The position numbers and the translations under genes are program-made. A stretch of 64,000 nucleotides of DNA from Phenylobacterium sp. (GTDB taxonomy: Bacteria; Pseudomonadota; Alphaproteobacteria; Caulobacterales; Caulobacteraceae), in assembly GCF_004297125.1 (NCBI RefSeq), contig NZ_SCVD01000006.1, positions 62,001 to 126,000 on the forward strand. The letters are read 5' to 3'. This document shows, piece by piece, positions 1-7,605 of this stretch. The notes under the pieces were generated by a model. That model searched no databases and was not told the DNA's origin. It saw only the letters and a list, made by a program, of their open reading frames with translations. Position 1 is the first letter of the stretch; each line of letters begins with the position of its first letter.

Positions 1-636
1 ATCGATCAGGCCGATTGCGGCCTGTGCGCGAGCTTGGGCGCCCTGCTGAGCGTCCAGGGACTGCGAGATCAGCACGAACTCGCCGCGCGCGCCGGCCAGG
101 TCGCCGGCATTCAGCTTGGCGAAGGCCAGCGCCTCGCGGGCCTGCACCCGATAGGGGTGGCCCTCTTCCATCAGCGGCTTCAAGCGCCCCTCCAAGTCCT
201 TAAGAGAGGCGGTGTCGAGGAGCGCGAAGGCGGATTTGAGGCGGGCGGCGTCTCCGACGATCGGATCGGGCGCGGCGGCGGCGGCCTCGTCGAACAGCTT
301 CACGGCCTCGGCCGGCTTGCGGGCCTCCATCGCGAAGGCGCCGAGGTGCATCAGCGACAGCGCCTTGTAGGCCTTGGCGTGGGACTTCGAGACCTCGGTC
401 CAGAGCTGCTGGGCCTTGGTCTTGTCGCCGGCGACCATGGCGTCCACGGCGGCGGAATACTGCTCGGACGCGGTGGCGATCTGCTTGTTGCGGTAGCTGT
501 CGTAGCCCCAGTAGCCCAGGGTGGCGATGAGCGCGGCGGCGGCGATCCCCAGCATCCAAGGCAGCGCCCTGCGGGCGAACTGCTTGTAGCGGTCGGAGCG
601 AAGCTGCTCTTCGACCTCTTCGAATAGATCCGTCAC
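1..636 (-). CDS. TPR-type membrane protein, YfgM/TPR_21-like (3' end cut off)
   Basis: The reading frame begins at a GTG (636) and stays open to the window edge, giving 212 codons without a stop, so the C-terminus lies outside. Residues about 1-20 are charged and cytosolic; a single hydrophobic helix follows (LPWMLGIAAAALIATLGYW, about residues 23-41), then an alanine-rich helical region with TPR-like helix pairs (about 45-200). A short acidic N-terminus, one TM helix and a periplasmic TPR domain is the layout of the YfgM/TPR_21 family, an ancillary factor of the SecYEG translocon that works with periplasmic chaperones. In many Proteobacteria this gene sits next to bamB and der, which cannot be checked here. 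The start is preceded by GGAGCC. Family is inferred from layout; the exact substrate role is unknown. Confidence 0.75.
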   Translation of the reverse strand, partial: MTDLFEEVEEQLRSDRYKQFARRALPWMLGIAAAALIATLGYWGYDSYRNKQIATASEQYSAAVDAMVAGDKTKAQQLWTEVSKSHAKAYKALSLMHLGAFAMEARKPAEAVKLFDEAAAAAPDPIVGDAARLKSAFALLDTASLKDLEGRLKPLMEEGHPYRVQAREALAFAKLNAGDLAGARGEFVLISQSLDAQQGAQARAQAAIGLID

Positions 637-733
637 TTCAGGGGGGCTCCGGCCGCGGGGTGTCGCTTAAACGAGCGCGGAACCTATAGCGGCCCGCCCC
701 GCGCCTCAAGTGCAGGTGGAGTGGTGGGGAGGA

Positions 734-1108
734 TCAGATCTCCTCGATCACCCGCGCCAGCACGAAACCCATGGTCAGGACCGCCACGCCGACGGCGATC
801 CACAGGCCGTAGCCGCCCGACAGGGCCGAGACCATGTCGGTGGTGGGCGTGACGCGGGCAAGCCCCTGGCTGAGCACGCGGGCCGACTGCTCGGCGTTCT
901 CCACCTGCGAGAAAACGTTGGACATCACGAGCTGGCTGGCGCCGATCACGCCGCCGGCAAGGCCCGCGGCGCCCAGCAGCCAGCGCCGCGCCGTCCAGCC
1001 GCGGTCCAGCCGGCGCTCGATGCGCTGGGCGAAGGCCGCGGCGTCCGGCAGTTCCGGCGCGTCCGAGAACAGGCGCTCGAGCCGCCGCTCGAAATCGATC
1101 TCAGCCAT
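734..1108 (-). CDS. Two-TM protein coupled to the ECF sigma factor (candidate anti-sigma)
   Basis: This 124-residue protein has a cytosolic N-terminal half (about 1-45) and two hydrophobic stretches (about 45-65 and 97-118). Its ATG overlaps the stop codon of the upstream sigma factor gene by 8 bp (ATGGCTGA), which implies translational coupling and a fixed ratio of the two products. Membrane-bound partners encoded directly after an ECF sigma factor are usually anti-sigma factors. I do not see a zinc-binding HxxxCxxC motif, so it is not a ZAS-type anti-sigma, and I recognise no named domain. A longer frame exists upstream, but it runs into the sigma gene and lacks a better start. Function as anti-sigma is inferred from position and topology only. 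Confidence 0.7.
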   Translation of the reverse strand: MAEIDFERRLERLFSDAPELPDAAAFAQRIERRLDRGWTARRWLLGAAGLAGGVIGASQLVMSNVFSQVENAEQSARVLSQGLARVTPTTDMVSALSGGYGLWIAVGVAVLTMGFVLARVIEEI

Positions 1109-1694
1109 TGCCGCGCCTCCCTTCAAGAACCGCGTCGCCCCCCGGCGCCAATCGCGCTCGGAGCTTATCCAGACCACGTTTGACATGTGATTTGACCGTT
1201 CCAAGCGGCAGGTTCAAGGCATCCGCCGCCTCGCCGTGAGACAGGCCCGCCCCGTAGCACATAGAGACGCACAGCCGCTCGGCCACGGAGAGGCCCTTCA
1301 TCGCCTCGTCCAGGTCGATGCGGTGGTCGGCGTCGCGGGTCCCGTTGTCGGCCTCATCGGCCATTCCTTCTTCCGCCGCGAGCGCACTGAGGCGCTTCTC
1401 GCGTTGCAGGCGGCGCAGATAGAGTCTGGCCGCAATACGCTTTACCCAGCCCGCGAAGGTCCCCTCCCCCCGGAACTCGGCGATCCGCTCGAACGCCGCC
1501 AGGAACGCGTCCTGGGCCACGTCGTCGGACTCGGCCGCCTGGGCGCCCATGCGGCGCAGCAGGTGGCGTACCCCTGAGCTGTGCCGGCGCACCAGCTCCC
1601 CGAAGGCGCGCCGCTCGCCGGCCGCGGCGTAGGAGCAGAGCTCCACGTCGTGCAGGCTGGCGTAGCTCGAATGATTGGCGCCCGGCATGGGCAT
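1101..1694 (-). CDS. ECF-type RNA polymerase sigma factor
   Basis: This is a 197-residue sigma-70 family protein of the ECF type, which redirects RNA polymerase to a stress or envelope regulon. Region 2 is seen at about 15-85 (AFGELVRRHSSGVRHLLRRM, then the DDVAQDAFLAAFERI and FAGWVKRIAARLYLRR segments that bind the -10 element). Region 4 is at about 130-180 (LSVAERLCVSMCYGAGLSHGEAADAL followed by LPLGTVKSHVKRGLDKLR, a helix-turn-helix for the -35 element). Two in-frame ATGs (1694 and 1688) follow a GGGGG tract and either may be used. It lies between a DUF6249-like membrane protein and a two-TM protein in one operon, so the sigma factor is probably controlled at the membrane. Confidence 0.9.
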   Translation of the reverse strand: MPMPGANHSSYASLHDVELCSYAAAGERRAFGELVRRHSSGVRHLLRRMGAQAAESDDVAQDAFLAAFERIAEFRGEGTFAGWVKRIAARLYLRRLQREKRLSALAAEEGMADEADNGTRDADHRIDLDEAMKGLSVAERLCVSMCYGAGLSHGEAADALNLPLGTVKSHVKRGLDKLRARLAPGGDAVLEGRRGNG

Positions 1695-1713
1695 GATCCC
1701 CCGTCCGGCGCGC

Positions 1714-2094
1714 CTAGGACCTGCTCTTGTTGAGGAGGCCCAGGGCGATGAACGCCAGCCCGATGAAGATCGGGAAGGTGGCAAGACCGAGGCACGGGAA
1801 CAGCGCATCCGGTTCCTCGAAGCTGAGCACGGCGCCCAGGGCGGCGAAGCCGATCCCAACGCCCAGCCAGATGATGCCGGTTCGCAGGTCGCGTTGCGGC
1901 GACGGCGGCAGGCCCGGGCTGCGGACGTTGCTCGACATCGCATCGATCACCTCGGCCGGGAGGGGCTGCCCCTTCTCGATGGCGACACGCAGCGTCTCGG
2001 CCATCTTCTGCCGCTCCTGGCTCTTGAAATAGCGAGGCGCGATGACCAGCGCCGCGATCATCGCGAAGAATCCCAGCGGGATCAGGATCTCCAT
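1714..2094 (-). CDS. DUF6249-type membrane protein, first gene of the ECF operon
   Basis: This 126-residue protein has an N-terminal hydrophobic helix (MEILIPLGFFAMIAALVI), a charged segment with KSQERQKMAETLRVAIEKGQPLP, and two further hydrophobic helices towards the C-terminus. The segment resembling EKGQPLPAEVID next to a trans-membrane pair is characteristic of the DUF6249 family, which is often encoded beside ECF sigma factors. The start has a strong ribosome-binding site, GAGAGGAGAAC. The sigma factor gene begins 19 bp after the stop codon, so the two are co-transcribed. A role in sensing or holding the sigma factor is plausible but unproven. Confidence 0.8.
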   Translation of the reverse strand: MEILIPLGFFAMIAALVIAPRYFKSQERQKMAETLRVAIEKGQPLPAEVIDAMSSNVRSPGLPPSPQRDLRTGIIWLGVGIGFAALGAVLSFEEPDALFPCLGLATFPIFIGLAFIALGLLNKSRS

Positions 2095-2134
2095 TCGTTG
2101 TTCTCCTCTCCAGGTCAGTGGGCGGGGATGTCCC

Positions 2135-2153
2135 GTCTCTGAGGGTTAGAGAC
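2135..2153. promoter_or_regulatory. Inverted repeat upstream of the ECF operon
   Basis: GTCTCT-N7-AGAGAC forms a perfect 6-bp inverted repeat 41-59 bp upstream of the ATG at 2094. Read on the minus strand the loop holds AACCC, a sequence seen in many ECF -35 elements, so the region may contain the autoregulated promoter. This is a position-based guess. Confidence 0.35.
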
Positions 2154-2282
2154 CTGGGCCACCGCGCGCAGATGCAACAGCGAGGATGAAACCTTGTCCA
2201 TGATTCCGCTGACCGAACGGGATGACGCCGCCGATCCAGCAGCACCACGGCCGCCTCCGCCATCGGATGCCGGCTCCGCAGT

Positions 2283-2630
2283 TCAGTCGCTGAGCTGGGC
2301 GTAGGTCTCCGGCTTGAAGCCCACGTAGAGCTTGCCGCCGTGATGCAGTACGGGCCGCTTGATCATCGAGGGTTGCGCCAGCATCAGCGTGATCGCCTTC
2401 GCCTCGTCGATCCCGGCCTTGTCGGCGTCGGGCAGCTTCTTGAACGTCGTGCCGGCGCGGTTCAGCAGCACCTCCCAGCCGAGCTGGCGGACCCAACCCT
2501 CCAGGGTGGCGCGGTCGATGCCGGCCTTCTTGTAGTCGTGGAAGTCGTAGGCGACGCCGGCCTGGTCCAGGAAAGTCCAGGCCTTCTTCATCGTGTCGCA
2601 GTTCTTGATGCCATAGAGCGTCGCGGTCAT
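2283..2630 (-). CDS. YffB/Spx-like ArsC-family reductase
   Basis: The protein is 115 residues and matches the ArsC/Spx/YffB thioredoxin-fold family. The start is YGIKNCDTMKKAWTFLDQAG with a single cysteine at residue 11 in the position of the catalytic thiol; the conserved tail IKRPVL is present near residue 90. The KNCDT version of the motif is typical of YffB, a glutathione-dependent thiol reductase of uncertain substrate, rather than of true arsenate reductases. No ars genes are nearby. The start at 2630 has GAGGGG six bases upstream. The ATG is only 12 bp from the divergent ATG of the DUF2164 gene, so the two promoters must lie inside each other's transcribed region or at the starts themselves. 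Confidence 0.85.
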   Translation of the reverse strand: MTATLYGIKNCDTMKKAWTFLDQAGVAYDFHDYKKAGIDRATLEGWVRQLGWEVLLNRAGTTFKKLPDADKAGIDEAKAITLMLAQPSMIKRPVLHHGGKLYVGFKPETYAQLSD

Positions 2631-2642
2631 CGTGATCCCCTC

Positions 2643-2897
2643 ATGCCTCCGATCGAACTCCCCAAAGAGACCCGCGACGCCCTGGCCAAGGCCCTCAGCC
2701 GCTATCTCAAGGACGAACTGGACCTGGAGGTGGAGGGATTCGACGCCGTCTTCCTCGCGGACTTCATCACGGAGAACCTCGGACCGTATTTCTACAACCA
2801 GGGCGTGGCCGACGCCCAGGCCCTGCTGTCCAGGAAGACCGACGAGATCGTCGAGGCGATCTACCAACTCGAACAGCCGGTGAAGCTCAGCCGCTGA
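2643..2897 (+). CDS. DUF2164 family protein
   Basis: This 84-residue protein carries the DUF2164 pattern: an amphipathic N-terminal helix (PKETRDALAKALSRYLKDEL), then EGFDAVFLADFITENLGPYFYNQGVADAQALL, which is the family's core, and a C-terminal helix. The function of the family is unknown. There is no Shine-Dalgarno sequence; the bases immediately upstream are GATCCCCTC. Because the divergent start codon lies 12 bp away, a leaderless mRNA is likely, as is common in Alphaproteobacteria. The 3' end overlaps the convergent RNA ligase-family gene by 11 bp. Confidence 0.85.
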   Translation: MPPIELPKETRDALAKALSRYLKDELDLEVEGFDAVFLADFITENLGPYFYNQGVADAQALLSRKTDEIVEAIYQLEQPVKLSR

Positions 2898-3432
2898 GAG
2901 GGAAGCGGCCGACCACGTCGAAGCGGCCCTCGCCGTGGACCGCGTGGATCAGGACGAACTCCTCGACCCGCCAGCCCAGGGGTTCGATGAAGGTCTCCGG
3001 GACCTGCGCCTTGTCGTAGATGAGGGTCATGTGCGGGACGATCTCGGCCTCGCGACGCGGGACCATGCCGGGTTTCGCCAGCGCCTTGTGGATCGTGGAG
3101 TAGAGGGCGTTCACCCCGATGACGCCCTCGTCGCCCCAGAGGACGACCGGCGCGGGATCACCGGCGGGCCAGGTCCCCAGGCGATTGAATTCGACGACGA
3201 AGCGGCGGGCGGCCACGTTTCCGGCGGCCTCCAACGCCTTGTCGATCACCGGGCCGGGCGGGCGCTTGAAGTCGCCGACGTAGTTGAGGGAGACGTGCAG
3301 GCGCGCCGGCGCCGCCGGCTTGGCGCCTAGCCGATGTTTCGCTCGCGCGGCCTCGGCCAGGGCCAGCGCCAGGGCTTGCGCCTCAGGCGGCGGCTGCAGG
3401 GCGAAGTAGAGGACGTGCTTGCCGCGGATCAT
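2887..3432 (-). CDS. 2'-5' RNA ligase family protein (2H phosphoesterase, LigT-like)
   Basis: The 181-residue product has the two histidine signatures that define 2H phosphoesterases: RLHVSLNYVGD (HxS, about residue 50) and VPHMTLIYDK (HxT, about residue 139). In this family they form the catalytic pair that opens 2',3'-cyclic phosphates in RNA (RNA 2',3'-cyclic phosphodiesterase, ThpR) and can act as a 2'-5' ligase in vitro. The ATG at 3432 is preceded closely by GGGAGGAC. The gene converges on the DUF2164 gene with an 11-bp overlap and appears to be a single-gene unit. The physiological RNA substrate is not predictable from sequence. Confidence 0.9.
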   Translation of the reverse strand: MIRGKHVLYFALQPPPEAQALALALAEAARAKHRLGAKPAAPARLHVSLNYVGDFKRPPGPVIDKALEAAGNVAARRFVVEFNRLGTWPAGDPAPVVLWGDEGVIGVNALYSTIHKALAKPGMVPRREAEIVPHMTLIYDKAQVPETFIEPLGWRVEEFVLIHAVHGEGRFDVVGRFPLSG

Positions 3433-3526
3433 GTCCTCCCATGCCGGGTCATTTGATCGATGCCAAGGCGCGCTTGAGGGAACCGGGGCCATAGGCCCGT
3501 GTTCCGCATCCACCCAAGGAGCAGAC

Positions 3527-3916
3527 ATGAGCCTGATGGACCGCATCATCGAGCGGCTCTTCCACGGCGACAACGGCCTCGCGCCGCGCGACTGGGTTGC
3601 GCCCGCGGCCAGGGACGCTCATCAGCCGCCGCCGATCGAGCGGACGGCGATGGCGCCGCCGTCGGACGTGGCGATCTTGCTGAACGCCCGCGCGGAGGCG
3701 GCGGGCCTGGGCGACGCTTGGCGGCATTCCCTGGACGGGCTTCTGACCCTGCTTGGTTTGGATGCGTCGCTGGCGGAGCGGAAGGAGCTGGCCGCCGAAC
3801 TCAATATCGGCGCCGGCAGGCCGGGCAGCTCCACGCACGACGCGGCGCTGTACGAGGCCTTGATCCAGCGTCTGGCCGAGAACGGCGCCGTCGCGCCGGA
3901 GAGCTTCTACAAGTAG
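3527..3916 (+). CDS. DUF3597 family protein
   Basis: The 129-residue protein begins with an amphipathic segment (MSLMDRIIERLFH), has a proline-rich linker, and then the DUF3597 core from about residue 46 (DVAILLNARAEAAG...WRHSLDGLLTLLGLDASLAERKELAAEL), ending LIQRLAENGAVAPESFYK. The family resembles small LysM-associated stress proteins, but its function is unknown. AAGGAG lies 7 bp before the ATG. It is monocistronic, 99 bp upstream of msrA on the same strand. Confidence 0.85.
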   Translation: MSLMDRIIERLFHGDNGLAPRDWVAPAARDAHQPPPIERTAMAPPSDVAILLNARAEAAGLGDAWRHSLDGLLTLLGLDASLAERKELAAELNIGAGRPGSSTHDAALYEALIQRLAENGAVAPESFYK

Positions 3917-4015
3917 GCGAGCCGGCCTCGAGGCGCTTCGCAAGCCCGGGCGATGGGTTCAAACTGGGACCACATTCCCTATGTTGCGTGCAACCCGCCG
4001 CAAAGGAGCCCGCCC

Positions 4016-4528
4016 ATGACCGCCAAGACCGAGACCGCCATCCTCGCCGGAGGCTGCTTCTGGGGCGTGCAGGACCTGTTGCGGCGCTACCCCGGCGTCT
4101 TGAAAACCCGCGTCGGCTATTCCGGCGGCGACGTGCCGAACGCCACCTACCGCAACCACGGGACCCACGCCGAGGCCATTGAGATCGTGTTCGATCCAAC
4201 CGTGATCTCGTTCCGCCAGGTCCTGGAGTTCTTCTTCCAGATCCACGATCCGACCACGCTGAACCGCCAGGGCAACGACCTGGGGATGAGCTACCGGTCG
4301 GCGATCTTCTACACGAGCGAGGAACAGAAGCGCGTCGCGCTGGACACCATCGCCGACGTCGACGCCTCGGGCCTGTGGCCGGGCAAGGTGGTGACCGAGG
4401 TGACGAAGGTCGGACCGTTCTGGGAGGCTGAGCCGGAGCACCAGGACTACCTGGAGCGCATCCCCAACGGCTACACCTGCCACTTCATCCGCCCGAACTG
4501 GAAGCTCCCGGTGCGCGCGACAGCCTGA
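4016..4528 (+). CDS. msrA: Peptide-methionine (S)-S-oxide reductase
   Basis: This enzyme repairs oxidised methionine by reducing the S-sulfoxide with thioredoxin. The 170-residue protein has the catalytic motif GGCFWG with Cys14, the family block [22 protein letters not shown] and the substrate-pocket region [16 protein letters not shown]. Length matches single-domain MsrA. No signal peptide is present, so it acts in the cytoplasm. No MsrB domain is fused. AAAGGAG lies 9 bp before the ATG. Confidence 0.96.
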   Translation: MTAKTETAILAGGCFWGVQDLLRRYPGVLKTRVGYSGGDVPNATYRNHGTHAEAIEIVFDPTVISFRQVLEFFFQIHDPTTLNRQGNDLGMSYRSAIFYTSEEQKRVALDTIADVDASGLWPGKVVTEVTKVGPFWEAEPEHQDYLERIPNGYTCHFIRPNWKLPVRATA

Positions 4529-4538
4529 CCGCCCTCGC

Positions 4539-5312
4539 CTATCGGCCGCCCTGGCCGTCGTCGACGCGGATGACCGTCCCGGTCACCGCGTCGGAGGCCG
4601 GGCCGACCAGGTAGAGCAACGTTGAGTCGAGTTGCGCCGGGTCGCCCAGGCGCTTGCGCGGAAAGTGCTGGGTTAGGTCGCCGACGCGCGCGAGCATCCC
4701 GTCCATCATCTCCGATGCGAAGGCGCCGGGCGCGATGGCGTTGACGTTGATGTTGTATCGGGCCCATTCCACGGCGAGCACCTCGGCGCTCCGGGCGACC
4801 GCCGCCTTGCTGACGGAGTACAGCGCGGCCCCGCCGCCCGAGTAGCTGAAGGCGGCCACCGAGGCGATATTCACGATCCGCCCGGGCTTCTCCGCCGCGA
4901 TCAGCCGCCGCGCCACCTCGCAGGCCAGGACGAAGGGCGCGCGGACGTTGATGTCGAGCACCCGGTCGATCAGCTCCAGCGACATCTTGTGGGCTCGTTG
5001 GGCGTCGGGGATGCCGGCGTTGTTCACCAGGATGGTGACCAGGCCCAGCTCGGCCTCGGCCTTGGCGACCGCGGCGACGAGCTGCCCGGCGTCGGTGGCG
5101 TCCATCTCGATCGGCAGGGCCGTCCCGCCGGCGGCGCGGATCTCTGTCGCGAGAGCCTCCAGCTTGTCGATACGCCGGGCGGCGATGGCGACCTTGGCCC
5201 CCTGGCTGGCCAACACCCTGGCGAAGCGATAGCCCAGGCCCGAAGAAGCGCCCGTGACCAGCGCGACCTGCCCGGTCAGGTCGGTGGAAGCGTTCGGAAG
5301 CGGAAATGACAT
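4539..5312 (-). CDS. Classical SDR-family NAD(P)-dependent oxidoreductase
   Basis: The 257-residue protein has all marks of a classical short-chain dehydrogenase: TGASSGLG cofactor loop near residue 20, NNAG near 96, catalytic Ser and the YSVSK motif (Tyr and Lys) near 165-169, and the PGAF segment after it. Extended frames upstream of 5312 run into the DUF6880 gene and have no ribosome-binding site, whereas AAAGGAT precedes this ATG. The substrate cannot be read from sequence; the neighbours give no pathway. It converges on msrA with only 10 bp between stops. Confidence 0.92.
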   Translation of the reverse strand: MSFPLPNASTDLTGQVALVTGASSGLGYRFARVLASQGAKVAIAARRIDKLEALATEIRAAGGTALPIEMDATDAGQLVAAVAKAEAELGLVTILVNNAGIPDAQRAHKMSLELIDRVLDINVRAPFVLACEVARRLIAAEKPGRIVNIASVAAFSYSGGGAALYSVSKAAVARSAEVLAVEWARYNINVNAIAPGAFASEMMDGMLARVGDLTQHFPRKRLGDPAQLDSTLLYLVGPASDAVTGTVIRVDDGQGGR

Positions 5313-5422
5313 CGGCGGATCCTTTGCGCGCGCCGCGTTGGCGCGACTGTGCAGGTCACCCGGCTTGACCCGGCGTGAGTCCAGCGTCCGCATCCCCGAC
5401 GGCTCGCCGGCGCCGGAACGTC

Positions 5423-6658
5423 CTACCCGAGCGCGATGGTGTCCGCCTCTTCGGTGAGGCGGTCGCAGGTGGTGAAGTCGCGGCGGCGGAAGGCGACCGC
5501 CGCGGTCTTGCGCAGGAGGGTATGCGCCGCGCGGGGCTGGCGGGCGCGGAGCTTTCCGGCCCAGAGTTCCGCCTGCTCGGCCGCGACCTGCAGCTCGTCG
5601 GCGCGGGCCTCGATCATCGTCGCGGCCTCCGGCAGGGCCGGCCAGTCCATCAGGAACTGCAGGCCGCGCGCGGTGTCCGCGTGGCGCGCGGCATGTTCGA
5701 ACGCCCGGTTCTCGGCCTCGACGTCCTCGAAGTCCGGCAGGCGACGGGTGAACGCCCGCGCCCGTTCGGCGGAAAGCGTGCGCTCGAAGGAGGCCCATCG
5801 CGTCGCCTGCGCCGCCTCGGCCTCGCCAGCCGCGTCGAGGTAGTCGATCCAAGCCGTCTCCCAGTCGAAGTCGGGCTCGGCGGACTTGGCGGCGGCCTCC
5901 AGCAGGCGCCCGGCTTCCGCCACCCGGCCGGCGGAGAGCAGCCGCTGCGCGGCCTCGGCGGCGACGCCGGGCATGCGTATCGCCTTGGCCGTGAATGTGC
6001 CCAGGAAGGCGTCGACGTCGCCGCCGGCGTCGGCGACCTGACGGATGATCGCCGCCCACCCTGGCGAACCGCCCTCCCGGTCCCGCAAGCGCGCCAGCAG
6101 CATCTCAAGGGCGGATTTGGGCGCCGAGTTCAGCGCCGCCGGCAGCCAGTCCGCCCACGCGGTCGGATTGCGGGAGATCGCCTCCGCCAGCCCGTCGATG
6201 GCCCTCGCGTCGCTTCGCTCTTCCAGGAGCCGCCCGATATCGGCCGCCGCCCGGTCGAAGACCGCTGCGACCCCGCCGTCTTTGTCGCGAACGCGCGTTC
6301 CCAGACGCCGCGCCAGGTCCATGAACGGCCACATCCGCGCGAGCGCCGCGACGGCATCGAGTTCTGCCAGCCGGCCGGCGATCAGCGTCCGCAGCGCCTC
6401 GAGGTCGGCCACGAAGCTCGGCCGCTTGCGCCAGGAGACCTTGGAACGGCTCCCCTCCAGGGTTGTCAGCCGCTTGTCGAGTTCGAGCGCCAGATGCTCG
6501 GGCCCCTGCTCCGCGGCCAACTCCATCCGCAGCCGCCGCTTGAGGTCAGGCCGGCTGTCGGCCGCGTCGGCGACGATCGCCGCGAGCCGCTCGGGGCCGA
6601 GGCGCGCGAGGTTCTCAGGGGTGACCTTCTTCAGGCTGGCGACGGTGGGCGGCTTCAT
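5423..6658 (-). CDS. DUF6880 family protein
   Basis: This is a 411-residue helical, alanine- and arginine-rich cytosolic protein without trans-membrane segments. N-terminal SLKKVTPENLARLGPERLAAIVADAA and the following LKRRLRMELAA are typical of DUF6880 proteins, which look like alpha-solenoid (TPR/HEAT-like) scaffolds. No catalytic motif is visible. The rest of the chain alternates helical pairs ending in PALPEAATMIEARADELQVAAEQAELWAGKL-type segments. The function of the family is unknown. It is followed 110 bp later by the SDR gene on the same strand. Confidence 0.8.
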   Translation of the reverse strand: MKPPTVASLKKVTPENLARLGPERLAAIVADAADSRPDLKRRLRMELAAEQGPEHLALELDKRLTTLEGSRSKVSWRKRPSFVADLEALRTLIAGRLAELDAVAALARMWPFMDLARRLGTRVRDKDGGVAAVFDRAAADIGRLLEERSDARAIDGLAEAISRNPTAWADWLPAALNSAPKSALEMLLARLRDREGGSPGWAAIIRQVADAGGDVDAFLGTFTAKAIRMPGVAAEAAQRLLSAGRVAEAGRLLEAAAKSAEPDFDWETAWIDYLDAAGEAEAAQATRWASFERTLSAERARAFTRRLPDFEDVEAENRAFEHAARHADTARGLQFLMDWPALPEAATMIEARADELQVAAEQAELWAGKLRARQPRAAHTLLRKTAAVAFRRRDFTTCDRLTEEADTIALG

Positions 6659-6874
6659 GGCGTCCGGGAGCGGCTTGGGCCGTGCGCGGCCGAGGGTTCA
6701 TCTGCTCCCTTTCGCGCACGACGCAAGTCCCATCGGGACGTGGCGGCCCCGCTTAAACCTAGACGCCGTAGGCGCGGCGGCCGGCGACGGGGCTCGCCCG
6801 GCGGGATCACCGATGGCAAAGCCCTGCTGGCCTACGATGCCCACCCTCCAAGCCGGGAGCCGGCACGACCTAAG

Positions 6875-7528
6875 TCAAGCCGCCAGCAGGCCGCTGGCCG
6901 TTGTCGAGGCCGACCGGCGACGCATTCGCATCCCGGCCAGGCCGAACCCCGCGATCATCAGCGCCCATGTAGCCGGCTCCGGGACGACGCCAGCCGGCCC
7001 GTCCGGCAAGACTTCGCGGACGCTGATGTCGTCGATGTAGATATTCCCGGAGCGACTGTTCCCAAGGATGTTGAACGTCGTCTCCGAGCTGAAGGCCAAC
7101 CGCGTGACACTCAGCAAGTAATAATCGGTATCCCCAGCGTCCTGCGTGAGGTTGAAGCTGTAGGGCAGAAACTGCGAGAAAAAGCTGTTGTCGGGGTTCG
7201 ACACGTCGAGGAAATTGTCTACTTGGATCCACATATCGATTTGATATTCGTGCAGGCTCAAGGTTGGCACAACCTGCGAGAGCTGGTCGTAGCCGTCCGT
7301 GCTGCCGAAGAAGTAGCCGCGACTTTGGTTGCGCCCTATCCCTCCAACAGCAGCCGCACGCGGTTCGTTCGGCGCCGGCGTCAACGTCCATCCGCTCGGC
7401 TGCTCGACGTTGCCCACATCGCTCTCGAAATCGCCGTTGACGATCAGGTTCGGGCCGAGCGTCGCCGCCCAAGCGGGCATGCCCATTACGGCGACGAGAA
7501 GTCCGGCGGCGAGAGACAGCAACTTCAT
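6875..7528 (-). CDS. PEPxxWA-CTERM exported protein A
   Basis: The 217-residue precursor begins with a Sec signal peptide (MKLLSLAAGLLVAVMGMPAWAA). The mature part opens with NLIVNGDFESD, a start typical of carbohydrate-binding or adhesion-like beta-sandwich domains (DUF642-like), continues with beta-rich sequence ending in IYIDDISVREV, and closes with the sorting tail VPEPATWALMIAGFGLAG followed by MRMRRR. The tail directs proteins to exosortase processing and the cell surface or extracellular matrix. No exosortase gene is in the window. The gene is the last of four such genes on the same strand. The substrate or binding partner is unknown. Confidence 0.88.
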   Translation of the reverse strand: MKLLSLAAGLLVAVMGMPAWAATLGPNLIVNGDFESDVGNVEQPSGWTLTPAPNEPRAAAVGGIGRNQSRGYFFGSTDGYDQLSQVVPTLSLHEYQIDMWIQVDNFLDVSNPDNSFFSQFLPYSFNLTQDAGDTDYYLLSVTRLAFSSETTFNILGNSRSGNIYIDDISVREVLPDGPAGVVPEPATWALMIAGFGLAGMRMRRRSASTTASGLLAA

Positions 7529-7605
7529 GAATACATTCCCGAACTCGGTGGATGGTTCTGCAGGCATTCGCTCTAGGACGAGCGGGGTCGGGCGAAACGA
7601 GATCC

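Noticed and set aside
2283..2630. Arsenate resistance gene
   Set aside because: The motif is KNCDT as in YffB, and no ars operon, ArsR or ArsB gene is near. I call it a thiol reductase of unknown substrate.
5375..7576. A long plus-strand open frame (over 700 codons) across the DUF6880 gene and its neighbours
   Set aside because: It is arginine/glycine-rich without any domain, runs antisense to genes with recognisable proteins, and is a known artefact of very GC-rich DNA. Similar shadows at 26939-28420, 31055-32284 and 57680-59503 were rejected too.
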